DNA of 64,000 nucleotides from positions 24,509,001-24,573,000 of the forward strand of contig NC_092580.1 in NCBI RefSeq assembly GCF_037975245.1. The letters run 5' to 3'. Under the pieces are notes generated by a model that searched no databases, was not told where the DNA came from, and saw only the letters and a list, made by a program, of their open reading frames with translations. This document shows, in pieces, positions 44,256-57,835 of the stretch. Position numbers and translations under genes: made by a program. Source of the stretch: Apostichopus japonicus. Lineage: Eukaryota > Echinodermata > Holothuroidea > Aspidochirotida > Stichopodidae. Within the stretch, counting starts at the first letter, position 1. Every line of letters starts with the position of its first letter.

Positions 44256-46660
44256 GGAGGAAAGAAAGACGGCTTGGCTGTGGAAAGAATTAATTTAGGT
44301 AGTGAAGCAACTGTACGTAGTAAATGTGTCTTGTGATTTAGGACAGTTTGGTGAAAGAAAGGAACATATTTCAAAGAGACACTTGTACTTGTAGTAATTG
44401 AAGAAACTGGTAAATAGGAGAACAAGGAGAGGAACCAAGGAGGGCATACCTACTGTATAGGCTAAATTGTCTATGTTATTTCATTCTCACAATGAATGCC
44501 ATACAAGCAAACAACCCATTACCACTATGAATTCCACGCATGTAAATTACCCCATGTTGGCATACAATCCTATGCAAACAATCCGGCCTATTCACAAACA
44601 TTTTTTATCTTCCAATCACTGAACAGTTACACAAGGAAGATATACCTGGTCACATTTTCTATTTTCATACTATCACAACTTTCTTTAGCTTACTCTACAA
44701 GAATATGCAGTCAGAGCCTACAGAACAACAGTCTCCTCCCTTGAAAATCGTATGTTAGTTTCCTTAAACATGTTATTTTTCACCCTTAACTTTACCTTTC
44801 TCCCTTTAAATCTTTTCTTACAGTTATTCCACTTACAACATCTATTCTTTCCATATAGCCTAGCCAATATGCCTCCCATGTAAAACCTTAGTTAACTCCC
44901 CTGGAAATGTTAGTTTCCAGTGAAATCTCCCCTATGATGTAGGGGAGGTAAGTTACTCAACTTTTAAGTGGGAGGAAAATAACGTTGTTAGGGAAGGGAA
45001 CAAATGGCCCCAGGCTAGGCCTATCACCAAATGAAAATGGGAAACCTAGGCTAGCCTACCAAAGCGAAGGCTAGATAGAAATGAGGACGAACTAGCCTAC
45101 TGTATCCTAGGCTTCTTATACAAGCAACGGTACTTTGTAAAATGAAATTCTCAAGCAATTAGGCCTAGCTCTGTGGTCTAATTGATGTTAGTGATGGTTC
45201 AAGTATGGAGAAAACTCCATGAAAGCTGATGTTACCTAGCATAGGCAACTAAATTGATATACAGTACATGTATTAATTTGATCAACTAGCATAATTTTGA
45301 CCTGAAGCTAGGCTTAACAGTATTGGTCCAACTCTCGGCATATCAGATCATAGCCTTCTTTTGATGCCTAAGGCATGATTTTATGGTCTGCAGAACTGTT
45401 TCACTGAAACTTTGATTATTATTAAACCGAATTCAAACTTTGCTAAGTCAACCTCTCATTGTTGAGTAATTGTCTTTAATTTGGTTTTTAATTTGAAAAC
45501 ATTGATTGAAAGTTGTGAGGAACACAACTCATGGTAAACACATATTAAGAGTATTGAGAGATAAGTACAAGATATAGTATCTCTGTCCTTGTTGATATAG
45601 AATATTATTACACAGGTGCTGGAAGTCATGGAAGCACATGAGGGTTTACCATGAACATACTAATATGTTGTTGGTACTTGTGTATTGGCTTAAAAGCCAG
45701 TTTTCATCTTTGCTAAGTGTACATGTTGTAGCTTAAGTGTCGGTCCTTATTTCACTTGTCAAGTTTCTCGTTTCAAGAATGATGCTTATTTCAGACATTT
45801 TTCAATTTTCCAGTTCCTCATGAATGTGCTTGCTAGGTTTGTTTAAACTAGTACATGCTCTCCAAATTGTTTGGCTGATGAAATGTTCTCAAATTGTGTT
45901 GAATTCATTCCTTTCAATCAGCTTGACCATTATAGTGAACAATATACATCAAAGGAAGTTTTGGCATTTTACGAAGTACTCCATAGGTTTGATAGCAATG
46001 TCTAGTAAGGTTCATTAAAGAGTCATATTGCAAGTATTAAAAATAAACAGGCACTTAGTAACAAAAAGAGGTACAGTTTATTCATGTTTGTAAACATTCA
46101 TCAAAAAGGTATCTGCATACGCAAACTGGAAGATATCTTATGTAAAACTACTTTAAAAAAAAAAAACTAAAATTTATTTCACACCAAAGGTATATATATA
46201 CTGTACATATTGCTTTGATATTTGTCTTTACAGCATTGCATTGGCCACACTGATTCACAAGGAGACTCCATGAACTGTGACTGTAACATCCTGCTGGAGG
46301 TCTGAGACATTGAAGATTCTGTAATGCTTCCGTTTGGGTATGCAGTTTATATAAATATTTAAGCTCTGGTATTTGTTACGTTTATTTCTGCCATTAAACC
46401 ACAATCATATACATTTGTTTATACATAGTTATATCAATGAGGCAGCAGTCAGGGTTGTTTAGGTAGTCAGGGGGAGGGAGGGGAGGAAGGGAGGAGTGTA
46501 TAAAAATGAGTCTAGTTGCAATGTCTATCTGCTTTCCAATATATTAAATCTTCTTATCTTTTACAATACTGTCTCAGGTGAAAGAAGAAGATGAAGAAAA
46601 TTGAAGGAAAATTGTGAGTCTTGGATGTCTGTAATGAAGCTGGATCAGGTTTAGAACAAG
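44256..46660. other. Non-coding stretch
   Basis: No supported gene. A candidate acceptor and short peptide near 46235 has no recognisable domain. Confidence 0.5.
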
Positions 46661-46666
46661 TGGTTG

Positions 46667-46863
46667 AAAGATCATAAACTCCACCAAATACAAGAAGATC
46701 CTTCAAGCCTGTCCTCTACAGAGAGATCTGGAAGTATTATCTGGAGGTGATTTAACAGAAATTGGAGAAAAATTAAGATTCAAGGAAAACATCAGTGTGA
46801 GCCAGTATCATGAACATCAGTCTTGTCCTCTCAACAGTTGATTGTTGTCAAGATCATTTCTAA
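46667..46863 (+). pseudogene. ABCC-like exon fragment, copy 1
   Basis: About 90 percent identical by eye to 47893-48084, starting at the CTCCACCAAATAC region and running through GGTGATTTAACAGAAATTGG. The upstream half of the exon, with the Q-loop, is missing or unalignable. Confidence 0.7.
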
Positions 46864-46869
46864 ATGTAT

Positions 46870-48490
<1,621 letters not shown>

Positions 48491-48718
48491 TTGTTGTCAA
48501 GATCAGAGAACTCAAAGATGAGCTGATTTGATGGAAAAACACCAGCTAAGCTGGAAAGCTGCAATATACAGTCAAGGTTAGTCATAAGAAAGAAAGGTTC
48601 ATAAATATGTAATATATACTTAATTATGTTTCCACCAGTAAAGTTTCAATCACAGCCTAATATTTGTTGAAATTAGTTGCTAATTAGTGTTTAATGTTTT
48701 GTGCTAAATGTACGAGAC

Positions 48719-48798
48719 TTACTTTGAAGAAACCTGGCTAATTTCTTTTGCATTCCTCTCCTTTCCTTAGGGTTCTGTGGATTATGTTGGTCAACAGT
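48719..48798 (+). pseudogene. ABCC-like exon fragment, copy 3, cut by LINE E
   Basis: Aligns with 47769-47848: the shared intron end ATTCCTCTCCTTTC, an acceptor TTAG and the first codons (GGTTCTGTGGATTATGTTGG). It stops where LINE E's 5' end starts. Confidence 0.65.
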
Positions 48799-49059
48799 TA
48801 GCTTTTTGACATAGCGCCACCCCATCATCCTTCACTCTATGACTTACTCGCCATTTACAAAACGTATGCGTCCTTGGATACCAACACAACGCTGCCGAGT
48901 ACACTTTCGATTCATAGTGTGTCTCTTCAAAAGGAGTTCCTATTCTTTCCGTCCGCCGTCTTAGGCTGGAGACTATTTCTTTCTGGTAAGTGAAGTTTAT
49001 GATCAATTTCATTGTATAGAAGCCATTTAAAACCCATAAGGAGGGGCTGTTTTGCCAAT

Positions 49060-50207
49060 ATGACAACCCCTTACCCACCTATAACCGCCCCCCTAGTCAA
49101 AAACCTAAACCTCTCTGATTTTGACATAGACATTAATGACTGGATCCCTGTACAAAAATAGCAGAAAAAGACAACGTCCAATCTACGTTGAAATAAACCC
49201 ATCTCCTAACTCCAAACCAACCACCAAAAAGTCCGCTCAAACAATCATTGTATCAGGAATCTTACCAGAACTATCAAAAAACCCAATAAACACTTGCTAA
49301 ACTAATCAATGAAGAAAAACCAAATGCCATGATCTCAAATATAAACCGTCTTCGTAGTAATGACATCCTAATCACCCCCATGACCCTAAATCTGCAAATA
49401 TCCTCCTGAAACCATGGACTCAAAAGACTAAAGTAGGCAACCCCAAACCAAGAATCCCCAAAAAAGTATGACAAAGAAACTTCTCCGTAGTAGCCTTTGG
49501 CATAAACCCTGAAATTCAAATCAAAGATATTGAACAAGAACTCAAAGACCAAGAATACACCCCAATACAAACCTAAAAGACTCATTAGTCATGCCACAAA
49601 CAATACAACTTGGAAAGTAAAAATGACGTTTGAAGAACAAGAGCCTCAATAATCCCTAATCAAACAAGGTTTCTACTTAGGATACTCTAAACACAAAACA
49701 GAAGAATACCACGAACCCCCCCCAAATCACTCAATGTTTCAAATGTCAACTTTTTGGACACACCCACCATTCTTGCAAAAATCAAGCCAGATGTCTCAGA
49801 TGTGGCAAAAACCACAGAGTTAAAGACTGTCCCAAACCAAAAGAAAACCCAAAATGTGCCAATTGCTCAGGGACTCATGTCGCCCTTTACAAAGGATGCC
49901 CAAAATTTAAAGAAGCTAAAACTGAAAATAATAACAAACAACAAGAACAAAGAACCTATGCGAATGTAACCAATTTTACCCCTAAAATTGAAATAACAAA
50001 TAAAATCGTCACTGAAAAAAAACTTAATATCGCAACCTTTGTAATTGAATTAGTACAATACACCTTCCAAAAAGCCAACATTAATATTAAATCTGACGAC
50101 CTTGCCAGTTACGCCACCGTGTTAGCACTAAAACACCTTAACTTAACTAAACTTAAATATCCCAGAAACTGTAATTATGGAACGTCTCCACCATCCTTCA
50201 ATATTTA
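49060..50207 (+). pseudogene. LINE E ORF1 (gag-like)
   Basis: Begins ATG-ACA-ACC (MTTPYPPITAPLVK) and soon meets a stop near 49160. Fragments such as NFSVVAFGINPEIQIKDIEQ survive. At 49735-49914 three CCHC knuckles follow one another: CFKCQLFGHTHHSC, CLRCGKNHRVKDC and CANCSGTHVALYKGC. This arrangement is typical of Jockey-clade ORF1 RNA-binding proteins. It ends at TAG about 50205. Several frame breaks; non-functional. Confidence 0.75.
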
Positions 50208-50226
50208 GCCCTCCTCAATCACCTAC

Positions 50227-52992
50227 ATGACAAGCACACTCCCTCCTTCGGTCAAGTTCCTCCACCTAAACATCAACAGTATCCTTCCAAAATTAAGCCT
50301 CCTACTTACTATATTCGCCAACCACTCCCAGATATCATTTCGTTAAACGAAACTAAACTAAATAAAAATTCCCACCTTAGCATCCCTGGTTACCAAACTT
50401 TCAGACATGATATCTCTCCCTCTATGGGAGGAGTACTTATTGCTGACAAAAACAACCTCAAAGCCACCCTCCTCCCAAACAAACCCAAGCAATTGAAATT
50501 GTTCTCGAAAGAGACAAACCTCTCCACATTATTAGCTATTATAGTCCCCAAATGAGCCCATATCCACAATCAAAAAAAGTTCTAATAAAAATACAATACT
50601 ACTAGGAGATTTAAATGCCCACCACATCATTTTTGGTAGCACCAAAATATCTGAAAAAGGCATATCCCTCTTAGAAATATGTGATAAACACAACTTAACA
50701 ATAATTAACCAAAATACCAAAACTAGGATAAACCCAATAAACAATAATACTGAACTACTTGACTACGCCATAACCTCAAACCACCTTGCAACTAAAACTC
50801 ATTCGATTCAAATCCTAGAAGATGACCTAATCAGTGACCATTTTCCACTCCTTCTTGAGCTAGACATAAACCTCAGTCGCATCCAAAATAACGAATTAAC
50901 GTATAATTACAATAAAACAGACTGGACATCATTTAAAAAGGGATCATAACAAACAACACTATTGCCAATTACCACAACAACAAGCTAAATTACATCGGCA
51001 TATATTGTGACAGCATTGCCCAACATATCTTTAATACCTTCAAACAACACTGCCCATTAAAAACAGAACAGAAATCCCAAACTAAATAGGAATATTCTAA
51101 CACTAAATAACTCAGACGTTGCCTACATAGAACCTATGTGATCTCCCCAGATCCAACTCTAAAAACCTAAATTAACCAACCTAAAAAACAAATAAATAGA
51201 CAAATATCGGCGGTCGACCAAAACCGAATCCAAAACAAATGCGATTCAATCATTAATGACAAAAACCCAAAACACTTTTGGAAAAATTAAAAAAATATCA
51301 TAAACCCATTACAACCCAAACACAGGTAATACAGACCAATGCCTTAGAGATAAAGTAGGTAACCTCATCACAAAATTTTAAGACCAAATAAAGCTTAGTG
51401 AATCATACTTGAAAACTATATTCAATATCTTAGATGGCCCTCCATACGATAACAGATTCCAACACAAAATAGACCGTACAATTATCTGTAATGCAACCAG
51501 CTTTATCCCCAACTTCTAAGGATGTCTCAACAAAAACATCCATCTACTCAAAGAAATAGATATAAATGATTGGTATAGTGCCACTGAATATGCAAAAATT
51601 CCTCCTCCTCTGGTCTTGACAACATAAATGACCTAATGCTAAAAGATTCCCCTCAGTCGGCCTCCGATATTCATTAACTCTCATATTTTCCCATTATTTA
51701 ACAAACTCCTTAGACTGGGTCATTTCCCAACCCTGTGGAAATCCGCCAACATGATTTTAATACCGAAACTAAGTAAAGACACAACAAAATTCAAAACTAT
51801 CAACCAATTAGTCTCCTACCAGCCTTAGGTAAGATTTTCGAAAGAATTATAGATAACAGCACCAGAAACCACCTTGAGCAAATTAATCACTTTTCCCGTA
51901 TCAATCAGGCTAATTCCGCGCACACAAATCTACAATAAACCAACTTTCCACCTTTCCAAAGAAATTCGCATCGGCTTCATAAAAAAACATGATACCACTG
52001 CCCTCTTCCTTGATGCCGAAAAGGCGTTCGACAAAACTTGGCACAACGGCATAAGAATTTAACTACTTAACTTTAATCTCCCCTCCAATTACACCAGACT
52101 TCTTTCCTCTTTCTTTAGTGAGCGCAATGCCAAAATATGCTACAAAAACCAACAATCAAAACCAATTCCACTTGGTGCAGGTACTCCACAGGGCGCTGTT
52201 CTCAGCCCCCTCCCCTGCACCCTATTTGTTAATGATTTGAACATCCCCCGTCTATCTGAATGCAACTATAGTCAGTACACTGACGACATAGCCATTTGGA
52301 GCACCAGTAAAAATATCTATATGACGGAACTAAATATTAAAAGAGCAATTTCACATCTCAAAAATTGGTGCTCGATGTGGAGAACAAAAATATATCCCTC
52401 AAAATCTAACCTAGCCAATTTCTCCATAATAAACTCAAAATACCATAACCATATTTCCAAAATTAATCTTTTCAACACCTCAATCACTGCTACTCCTAAT
52501 GCAACCATCCTTGGTACCACTTTCGATAGCAAATTATGGTTTAATCTACTTTGTAACAGAACTGCAGGACGCTGCTGGTTCCAACTTAAATCCATTCAAA
52601 TCCTCTCACACAAATATAACTTCCCTCCGAAAACAATTATCCAAATCTATAAATCCAAAGTAAAACCGATTCTCAGTTACGGGAGAATCTCCCTGCTTAC
52701 CATCTCTAATCCCAATAAACAAATTTTAAACAGAATCCACACCACAGCTTATCGACTCGCACTCAAAATCCCTACCTATATTGCTACTTTGTACGTTCTC
52801 CGTGCAGGAAACACAAAATCTACTTTTACCCGACTTGAAGAATTCAACACCAAGTTATACAAAAACAACCTCGAGAACGACCCTTTGATTGAAGACCTCC
52901 CCCTGAAATACAAAGTCGCAACAACTCACTACCCAAAAACCAAACCCTTTCTGTATTCACAATTGTTACTACTTAAAGTCTCATTCCATTAA
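50227..52992 (+). pseudogene. LINE E ORF2 endonuclease-reverse transcriptase
   Basis: Endonuclease remnants: KFLHLNINSILPK (50245 on), NTILLGDLNAHH, DDLISDHFPLLLEL. Reverse transcriptase: FLDAEKAFDKTWH (about 52005), GTPQGAVLSPLPCTLFVNDL, and QYTDDIAIW (about 52270), where the usual YADD reads YTDD. The last frame (52237-52992) continues through KTIIQIYKSKVKPILSYG to the C-terminus. Multiple stops and shifts in 50340-52060 show decay. Role: target nicking and reverse transcription, lost. Confidence 0.8.
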
Positions 52993-53605
52993 AAAAATCC
53001 TTTCCTAAATGGGTCTAGGCCCAAGTATACTTATAAATACAGATTATATTGTTACCAAACAATAGAAACCACACAATAGAAACCACTCCGTCTCCACAAT
53101 TCTCAGTACTTAAAAAATTCCTCTCCTTTAGAAATCCCTCCCTAATTGACTCTTCGACTCTGACCTCGGGTATGATTATGGCTATCCTGTCCTATGTGAA
53201 TATATAAGACTTTATTTACCAGCAATTCCCTGACTGAACATAGACAACCTCTCCAAGAAAAAAAAAATGTCTATTCTATAAAAACAAACTTATTATCCTC
53301 CGTAGGACCTCTCGCCAGGTCGACCAGGGGTTAAACTCCTTTTGTTTTGATATCAACAACAACAAAAACAAAACTTTTACTCGAATTAAAAAAAAAGGTA
53401 ACTAATTTCATTTATTTCATTTCATTTATTGGTTTTTGTTCTATTTTAACATAAGTATGACATATGACATAGAAAGAGATAAGAAACAAAACTTGTGAAA
53501 GGAAGTGTACTAGAAAACCCTATAGGGCTTGTCGGGTAGTGACACTCCCTAAAAACTTAATGTGGATGACATCATGATTAGATTTTGGTTTCATTTAATC
53601 AATAG

Positions 53606-53684
53606 GTGGAGGTAGAGGAATTGGAGACTCTTGCACAAGATATCAACGGCTTGAAGTACTCTGCTCAGGTGGCCTCCATTCTAG
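53606..53684 (+). CDS. SRP68: SRP68 penultimate exon
   Basis: Acceptor TCAATAG and donor CTAG|GTATGT flank 26 codons plus one base: VEVEELETLAQDINGLKYSA, QVASIL, then G. This matches the C-terminal helical part of SRP68 (family pattern HVEELVTTV...CSLQAAAILD). The final G joins AT of the next exon to give Asp (ILD-S-N), exactly where the family has ILD. SRP68 with SRP72 forms a heterodimer on signal recognition particle RNA in the cytosol and is needed for co-translational targeting. The C-terminus binds SRP72. Upstream exons are not visible in the window; LINE E fills the preceding intron or flank. Confidence 0.75.
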
Positions 53685-55426
53685 GTATGTACTTAATATA
53701 ATAATAATCATAATAATATTCAATTTACTGTGTTTGGAAAGAAACTTTTTGCTGCTTTGGATGAAGATTAAGGATTCTTGTTTTTCAACAGGCAAAATGC
53801 AAGATGGACTATATATGAAAGGATGAATACCAAAAATTAAGAAAAGAAATTGGGTGGGGGGAGGGGAATCAGGCAGAGACCATCATGTTACTACCCTGTT
53901 AATTTTGTGTAGGACCCTGGCTAATTTAAAAGGAAGAAATCCCTTTAGTACCCTTGAGTTTCTGAAAGGGTTCTTCTTTGGGATAACGGTGGAGAGACAT
54001 ATCGATGTTCTCTTTTGGGTCTGATCGTCAGGAAAATGCAGATTAAACTGCCGTGTCCATTTGGAACCTGGGAATTGAACCCTGCTACTGGAACAAATGT
54101 ATTCCATCAGAGCATAGACAATGATTCAGAGAAATATGGCCTTTATATTAATAATCTGTTGTTTTCTTTCCCAAATTTTTCTCTTTGGTTAAACAATGAG
54201 TGAAAAGATTCATTCGGTTGGAAGCAGCACCGTCCCTTTTCACACCTTTTTTTTTTGGGGGGGGGGAGGAAGAGACCTATTAGCCCTTAGGGCCGTGGTT
54301 TTCAACCTTGGGCTCGCGGGCCCAAATGGGCCCGCGAAGCCGATTTTGTGGGCTCGCGAGCATTGCCCCAGTAATGATTAAAAATTGTGGCATTTTTGGG
54401 GGCTGGTGGCGAAGGCACATGATGATGTTTCTTAGGAAGCCTCTTCGATGAAACCTTGTACAACGGGTAAAATTTACTCAACCCTAACCCTATAAGACTA
54501 GTATAAGAGAATTCGGTGACTCCCACCAACCACTGCACACTACGTATTTACCAAGGTTATGATGTGTGGAAGCCTTGCTTTGTACCATTGCCTTGTACCA
54601 TTGAGGGTTGCAAGAAATCTTTGAGATAGGCTCTAATTGGGAAGTACCTGTCATCTGATCACGGAGGAACATACATAGCTCTGATTGAGTCCCCGGGTCA
54701 CTTGTGTCAAGAATACACTAATAAACGCTGTGAAATTGATTTTATGAAGTTGATAACTTTGCAGGGTAGGGTATGGGCTCGCGAGGACGGCTCGGAAGAC
54801 GAATTGGGCTCGTGATCGAAAAAAGGTTGAAAACCAAGGCCTTAGGGTCTGAAAATATTACAATAGGATTATTGTGGTGGACAGGACAGACAACAGTTAT
54901 TTTTGCTTGTAGCTGAATGTATGATGTCCAGGGATCACAAGGAAGTATCAAAAGCCCGATCAAAACTGCCGTTTTTTGTACTATCGAAATTTGTCAGAAT
55001 AAAGAAATTGAAAGCCAAAATATAAAGAGTTTATATGGCCTTGTAGACTGCGATTGAACCAGTCTCTGTCATCTACAAATAATAAAAAGTGGGTATCCAT
55101 TTCTGTTTGTGACAGCAATAACAAAAAAATAACTGCACATTAACAAGTTTTTGTAAACTTTCTCTATTCAGGGATTCGAATCCCAAATTCCACTCGAATA
55201 TACCCCCCCTACTTATGAACTGTCACGTAGCTCAAGGTGACAAACTTACTACAAAGATGAGAATAGGCCTTAGGTGGTTCCTAATTCAATGACGTTTCTC
55301 ACAGTTAATTGAACTGACTTCCCCCACCCTCCAGATTATCCTCACCCATAGAAAATACCCTCCACCCAAGAATACTTTAAAAAAAAACCATGGCTTACCA
55401 AGAACCTCTCTGCGTTTATTGTTCAG
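53685..55426 (+). other. SRP68 last intron (1742 bp)
   Basis: Phase-1 intron with GTATGT donor and TTGTTCAG acceptor. It contains a G tract (about 54257), the hAT MITE at 54285-54847 and no other gene. Confidence 0.7.
54285..54847. mobile_element. Non-autonomous hAT element (547 bp) in the SRP68 intron
   Basis: The left end CCGTGGTTTTCAACC (54293 on) is inverse to GGTTGAAAACCAAGG (to 54839). It is flanked by perfect CCTTAGGG at 54285-54292 and 54840-54847, an 8-bp duplication. GGTTTTCAACC ends are typical of hAT (Charlie-like) elements. Subterminal GGGCTCGCGAG repeats face each other. No transposase. Confidence 0.85.
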
Positions 55427-55725
55427 ATTCCAATGAACCTTCCATCAGCAAAGGAATGGCGCAACTCGGTCTGAAGGACAATCGACCGCTGACGCAATGG
55501 CATGACTGGTACGACGCCAACTAGCCGGACCTGGCCGCCAAGCCCAACTTCACCACATTTCCACTGGACTTTAAGCCGTCACCGTGCAAACCGCTCTTCT
55601 TTGACATAGCTCTGAACCATATAGAGTTACCCTCCTTGGACAAGAAACTGGAACAGAATAAATCGTCCCCGCAGTGGGGTCTGGGTGGGTTCCTGCGTGG
55701 ATGGTGGAGCGGGGGTGAAAAGTAA
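55427..55725 (+). CDS. SRP68: SRP68 last exon, with in-frame TAG
   Basis: After TTATTGTTCAG the exon reads DSNEPSISKGMAQLGLKDNR, then PLTQWHDWYDAN, a TAG at 55522-55524, then PDLAAKPNFTTFPLDFKPSP, CKPLFFDIALNHIELPSLD and KKLEQNKSSPQWGLGGFL, ending GWWSGGEK and TAA at 55723-55725. CKPLFFD-x-A-L-N-H followed by D-K-L-E-Q is the conserved SRP68 C-terminus. Coding on both sides of the TAG is otherwise intact, with no frameshift. The TAG could be an assembly error, a polymorphism, or evidence that this is a recent pseudogene. A possible polyadenylation signal AATAAA is at 56556-56561. Confidence 0.85.
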
Positions 55726-57240
55726 CTCTCGATTTGCCACGGTGTCGGAAAAAGGATTTCGGAAAAAAGGTCTTTTGTATACATAAGCCGGTAGTATTTG
55801 GGAGGGCTCTCACTCTTCTCCTGTATGATGTAATCATCTTTTATTTAAGTTTTTATTTGCACCTTGTTGCGATGCAAACACAAAGATGGGGGAAGGCCAA
55901 AAAGAATAACACTCACTTTTCTAACGTGGCTTGGCAAACAAAATTTGAAGAATATTCAAAATGGGAATTGGAAGTTTATATATTTTGGATTTGGTGTTTG
56001 TGTGTTTATCTTGTTTATAGAAAAAGAAGAAAAAAACAGCATCTTTATTTGATGGGGCTATAAAGTTTTAAAAATGGGTTTCAGGTGTTGATTTCTTGGT
56101 CTACAAACATTGTGGTGCTTGACTGACTGACACTTTATGGGGGGATGTTAAGGTGACTGAATTTGATATTGGCAGGAGTTATGGATGATAGTTGGAAGGA
56201 CCAGGGGTGGGGGGGGGGGGGTGGTGAGGCGAAGGATAGAGAAGGAGAAATGAAAGTATTGAAAGTGAAGAGGGAGAATCTTTGAATTGAATTTTCAGTT
56301 TGCAGCAGCACAGGTTTACTGCATGAAAAGGCTATATTTAAAGAAACTTTCAATAATGCACTCTTCGTGTATATAATTTGGGGTGTGGTAGTCGGAGCGG
56401 GGGGGGGGGGGTGTGATTGAGACAGCAATGAAAGGGAGCAACCTTTCCACATATATGTTCTTTGTGCTATGGTAGTATCGTTTCCTTTTTCAAACTGGAG
56501 GGCAAAAAATGTAAAAATTAAGTTATCTAAAATTAATTCAAAATCAGGTTTAGTTAATAAATGAAAGTTAAAGAAAATTTTATTGATGGTAGCGGGGGTG
56601 CCATGGTATTGTAAACTGAATAATCAATCAGCCATGGAAGGCCAACTCCTTTTTGTTGGGAACTTGTCGTCAAGCAAACCTATGGATTCAAGCCCTGTCT
56701 GGCTAAAGTAAGATGGGGATATTATTTTTAGCTAGGAGAAATCAATTCTTTTTCCCCTCATGTTGAAATGGTCTACCAAATGTTTAAAAAAAAAGTGTCC
56801 AAAAAGAATGTACTGGTGTGAATTGGATAGCCACCTGGTGTGAAGTAAAAAGGCCATAGGCTTATCCCATATGTACATGTGACTGCTTAGTATCATTAAA
56901 TAACTGCCCTCCAGGCTGATATTATAAATAATAGAAACATTATAGAAAATAACTGTCTGTTGTCACCCAACCATCTCAATAGTAGATGCAGGTATCACTA
57001 AGAATGTTTATGAAATATGTATTGCATGTTTTGATTAGTATTTGCATAATAATTTGATGAGGGATAACCTGTTTCTGGAGAGGTAGTTGAAGGGTATTTA
57101 CTGTGGTGGGAGGGATGAAGGTATATCCTGTCCATGAACTGATTTTATCATTAAAAAAAAGAAGTTATTTCAAAGTAGCACTCTCTTTTTTTTTTCTTTT
57201 CTTTTCTTTTCTTTTCTTTGACATGAGTATTGTAAAAGGA
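55726..57240. other. SRP68 3' UTR and flank
   Basis: No further gene. G runs at about 56209 and 56400. TTTCTTTTCTTTTC repeats at about 57190-57220. Confidence 0.55.
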
Positions 57241-57252
57241 AAAGCAGAGGTT

Positions 57253-57307
57253 GAGTTTGAGCCAGGGACCTTGAGATGCAAAAGCAAAAGCCTTTACCAG
57301 TAGACCA
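57253..57307 (-). repeat. tRNA-like A/B box pair (degenerate)
   Basis: On the minus strand TGGTCTACTGG (57297-57307) is a good A box; GGCTCAAACTC (57253-57263) is a weak B box 44 nt away, the normal tRNA spacing. Probably a decayed tRNA gene or SINE head. Confidence 0.45.
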
Positions 57308-57440
57308 TTAGGTGGGTCTCTGGTTTCTAAAGCTTTACAAATATTTAAAGATCCTGCTGTTTGGACTTTTTTGACGTTTTAATAAAACATTTTACAAAAC
57401 AGTTTCTCCACTACTCCTCCCCTCGACTACCGATTAGCTA

Positions 57441-57676
57441 GTCAGGGGGGAGGGGTGGCGGCTGACTCCACTTGTCTGCGCGTGAACCTTGTCAGGGTGG
57501 GGGGGGGCGGCGAGCTCCACTTGTCCGCGCCTTTACCTTGTCAGGGAGGGGGGTGGCGACATCAACTTGTCCACACCTTCACCCCCTCTCACCTTCTCAC
57601 CTCGGTACTCACCTTACCCACCTGTCAGGGGGAGGGGGCCGCCCACCTTCGGGATTCACCTTACCCACCTGTCAGA
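57441..57676. repeat. G-rich minisatellite
   Basis: GTCAGGG followed by G runs and CCACTTGTC recurs at 57441, 57491, 57540, 57623 and 57671 (about 50 bp apart, one gap of 83). The overlapping plus-strand frames here are by-products. Confidence 0.75.
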
Positions 57677-57700
57677 ACTCCTTTTGCAAATTCTCACCTG

Positions 57701-57763
57701 GGACTTGAACCGATGCAATCCAAACCAATCGCTTACTGAAAGATGGAATAACCAATTACACCA
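57701..57763 (-). repeat. tRNA-like A/B box pair
   Basis: On the minus strand TGGTGTAATTGG (57752-57763) matches the A box and GGTTCAAGTCC (57701-57711) matches the B box fully. Their spacing is about 52 nt. The D-arm-like GTAATTGGTTATTCC is present. I cannot fold a full acceptor stem, so it is called tRNA-derived rather than a tRNA gene. Confidence 0.5.
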
Positions 57764-57835
57764 TTTCGGTTCCCGATGGAGAAACTTCGTTTCTTATATT
57801 TATACTTCCACTCCCTCCAGAGGGTAGAAAAGTAA

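Larger units (their letters stand above)
48800..53398 (+). mobile_element. LINE copy E (Jockey-like), near full length
   Basis: About 4.6 kb: 5' UTR (48800-49059), ORF1 with zinc knuckles, ORF2 with endonuclease and reverse transcriptase, and a 3' UTR ending in an AACAACAAAAAC-type tail and A run at about 53356-53398. It lies upstream of the SRP68 exons on the same strand. Many stops and shifts. A second, internal-only copy is at 61301-62660. Confidence 0.8.

Noticed and set aside
49274-49585. Minus-strand membrane protein
   Set aside because: Shadow of LINE E ORF1, whose plus-strand motifs explain this DNA.
55521-55837. Minus-strand ORFs
   Set aside because: Shadows of the SRP68 last exon.
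57455-57827. Three overlapping plus-strand ORFs
   Set aside because: They are produced by the G-rich minisatellite and tRNA-like DNA; all three frames are open and none has a domain.
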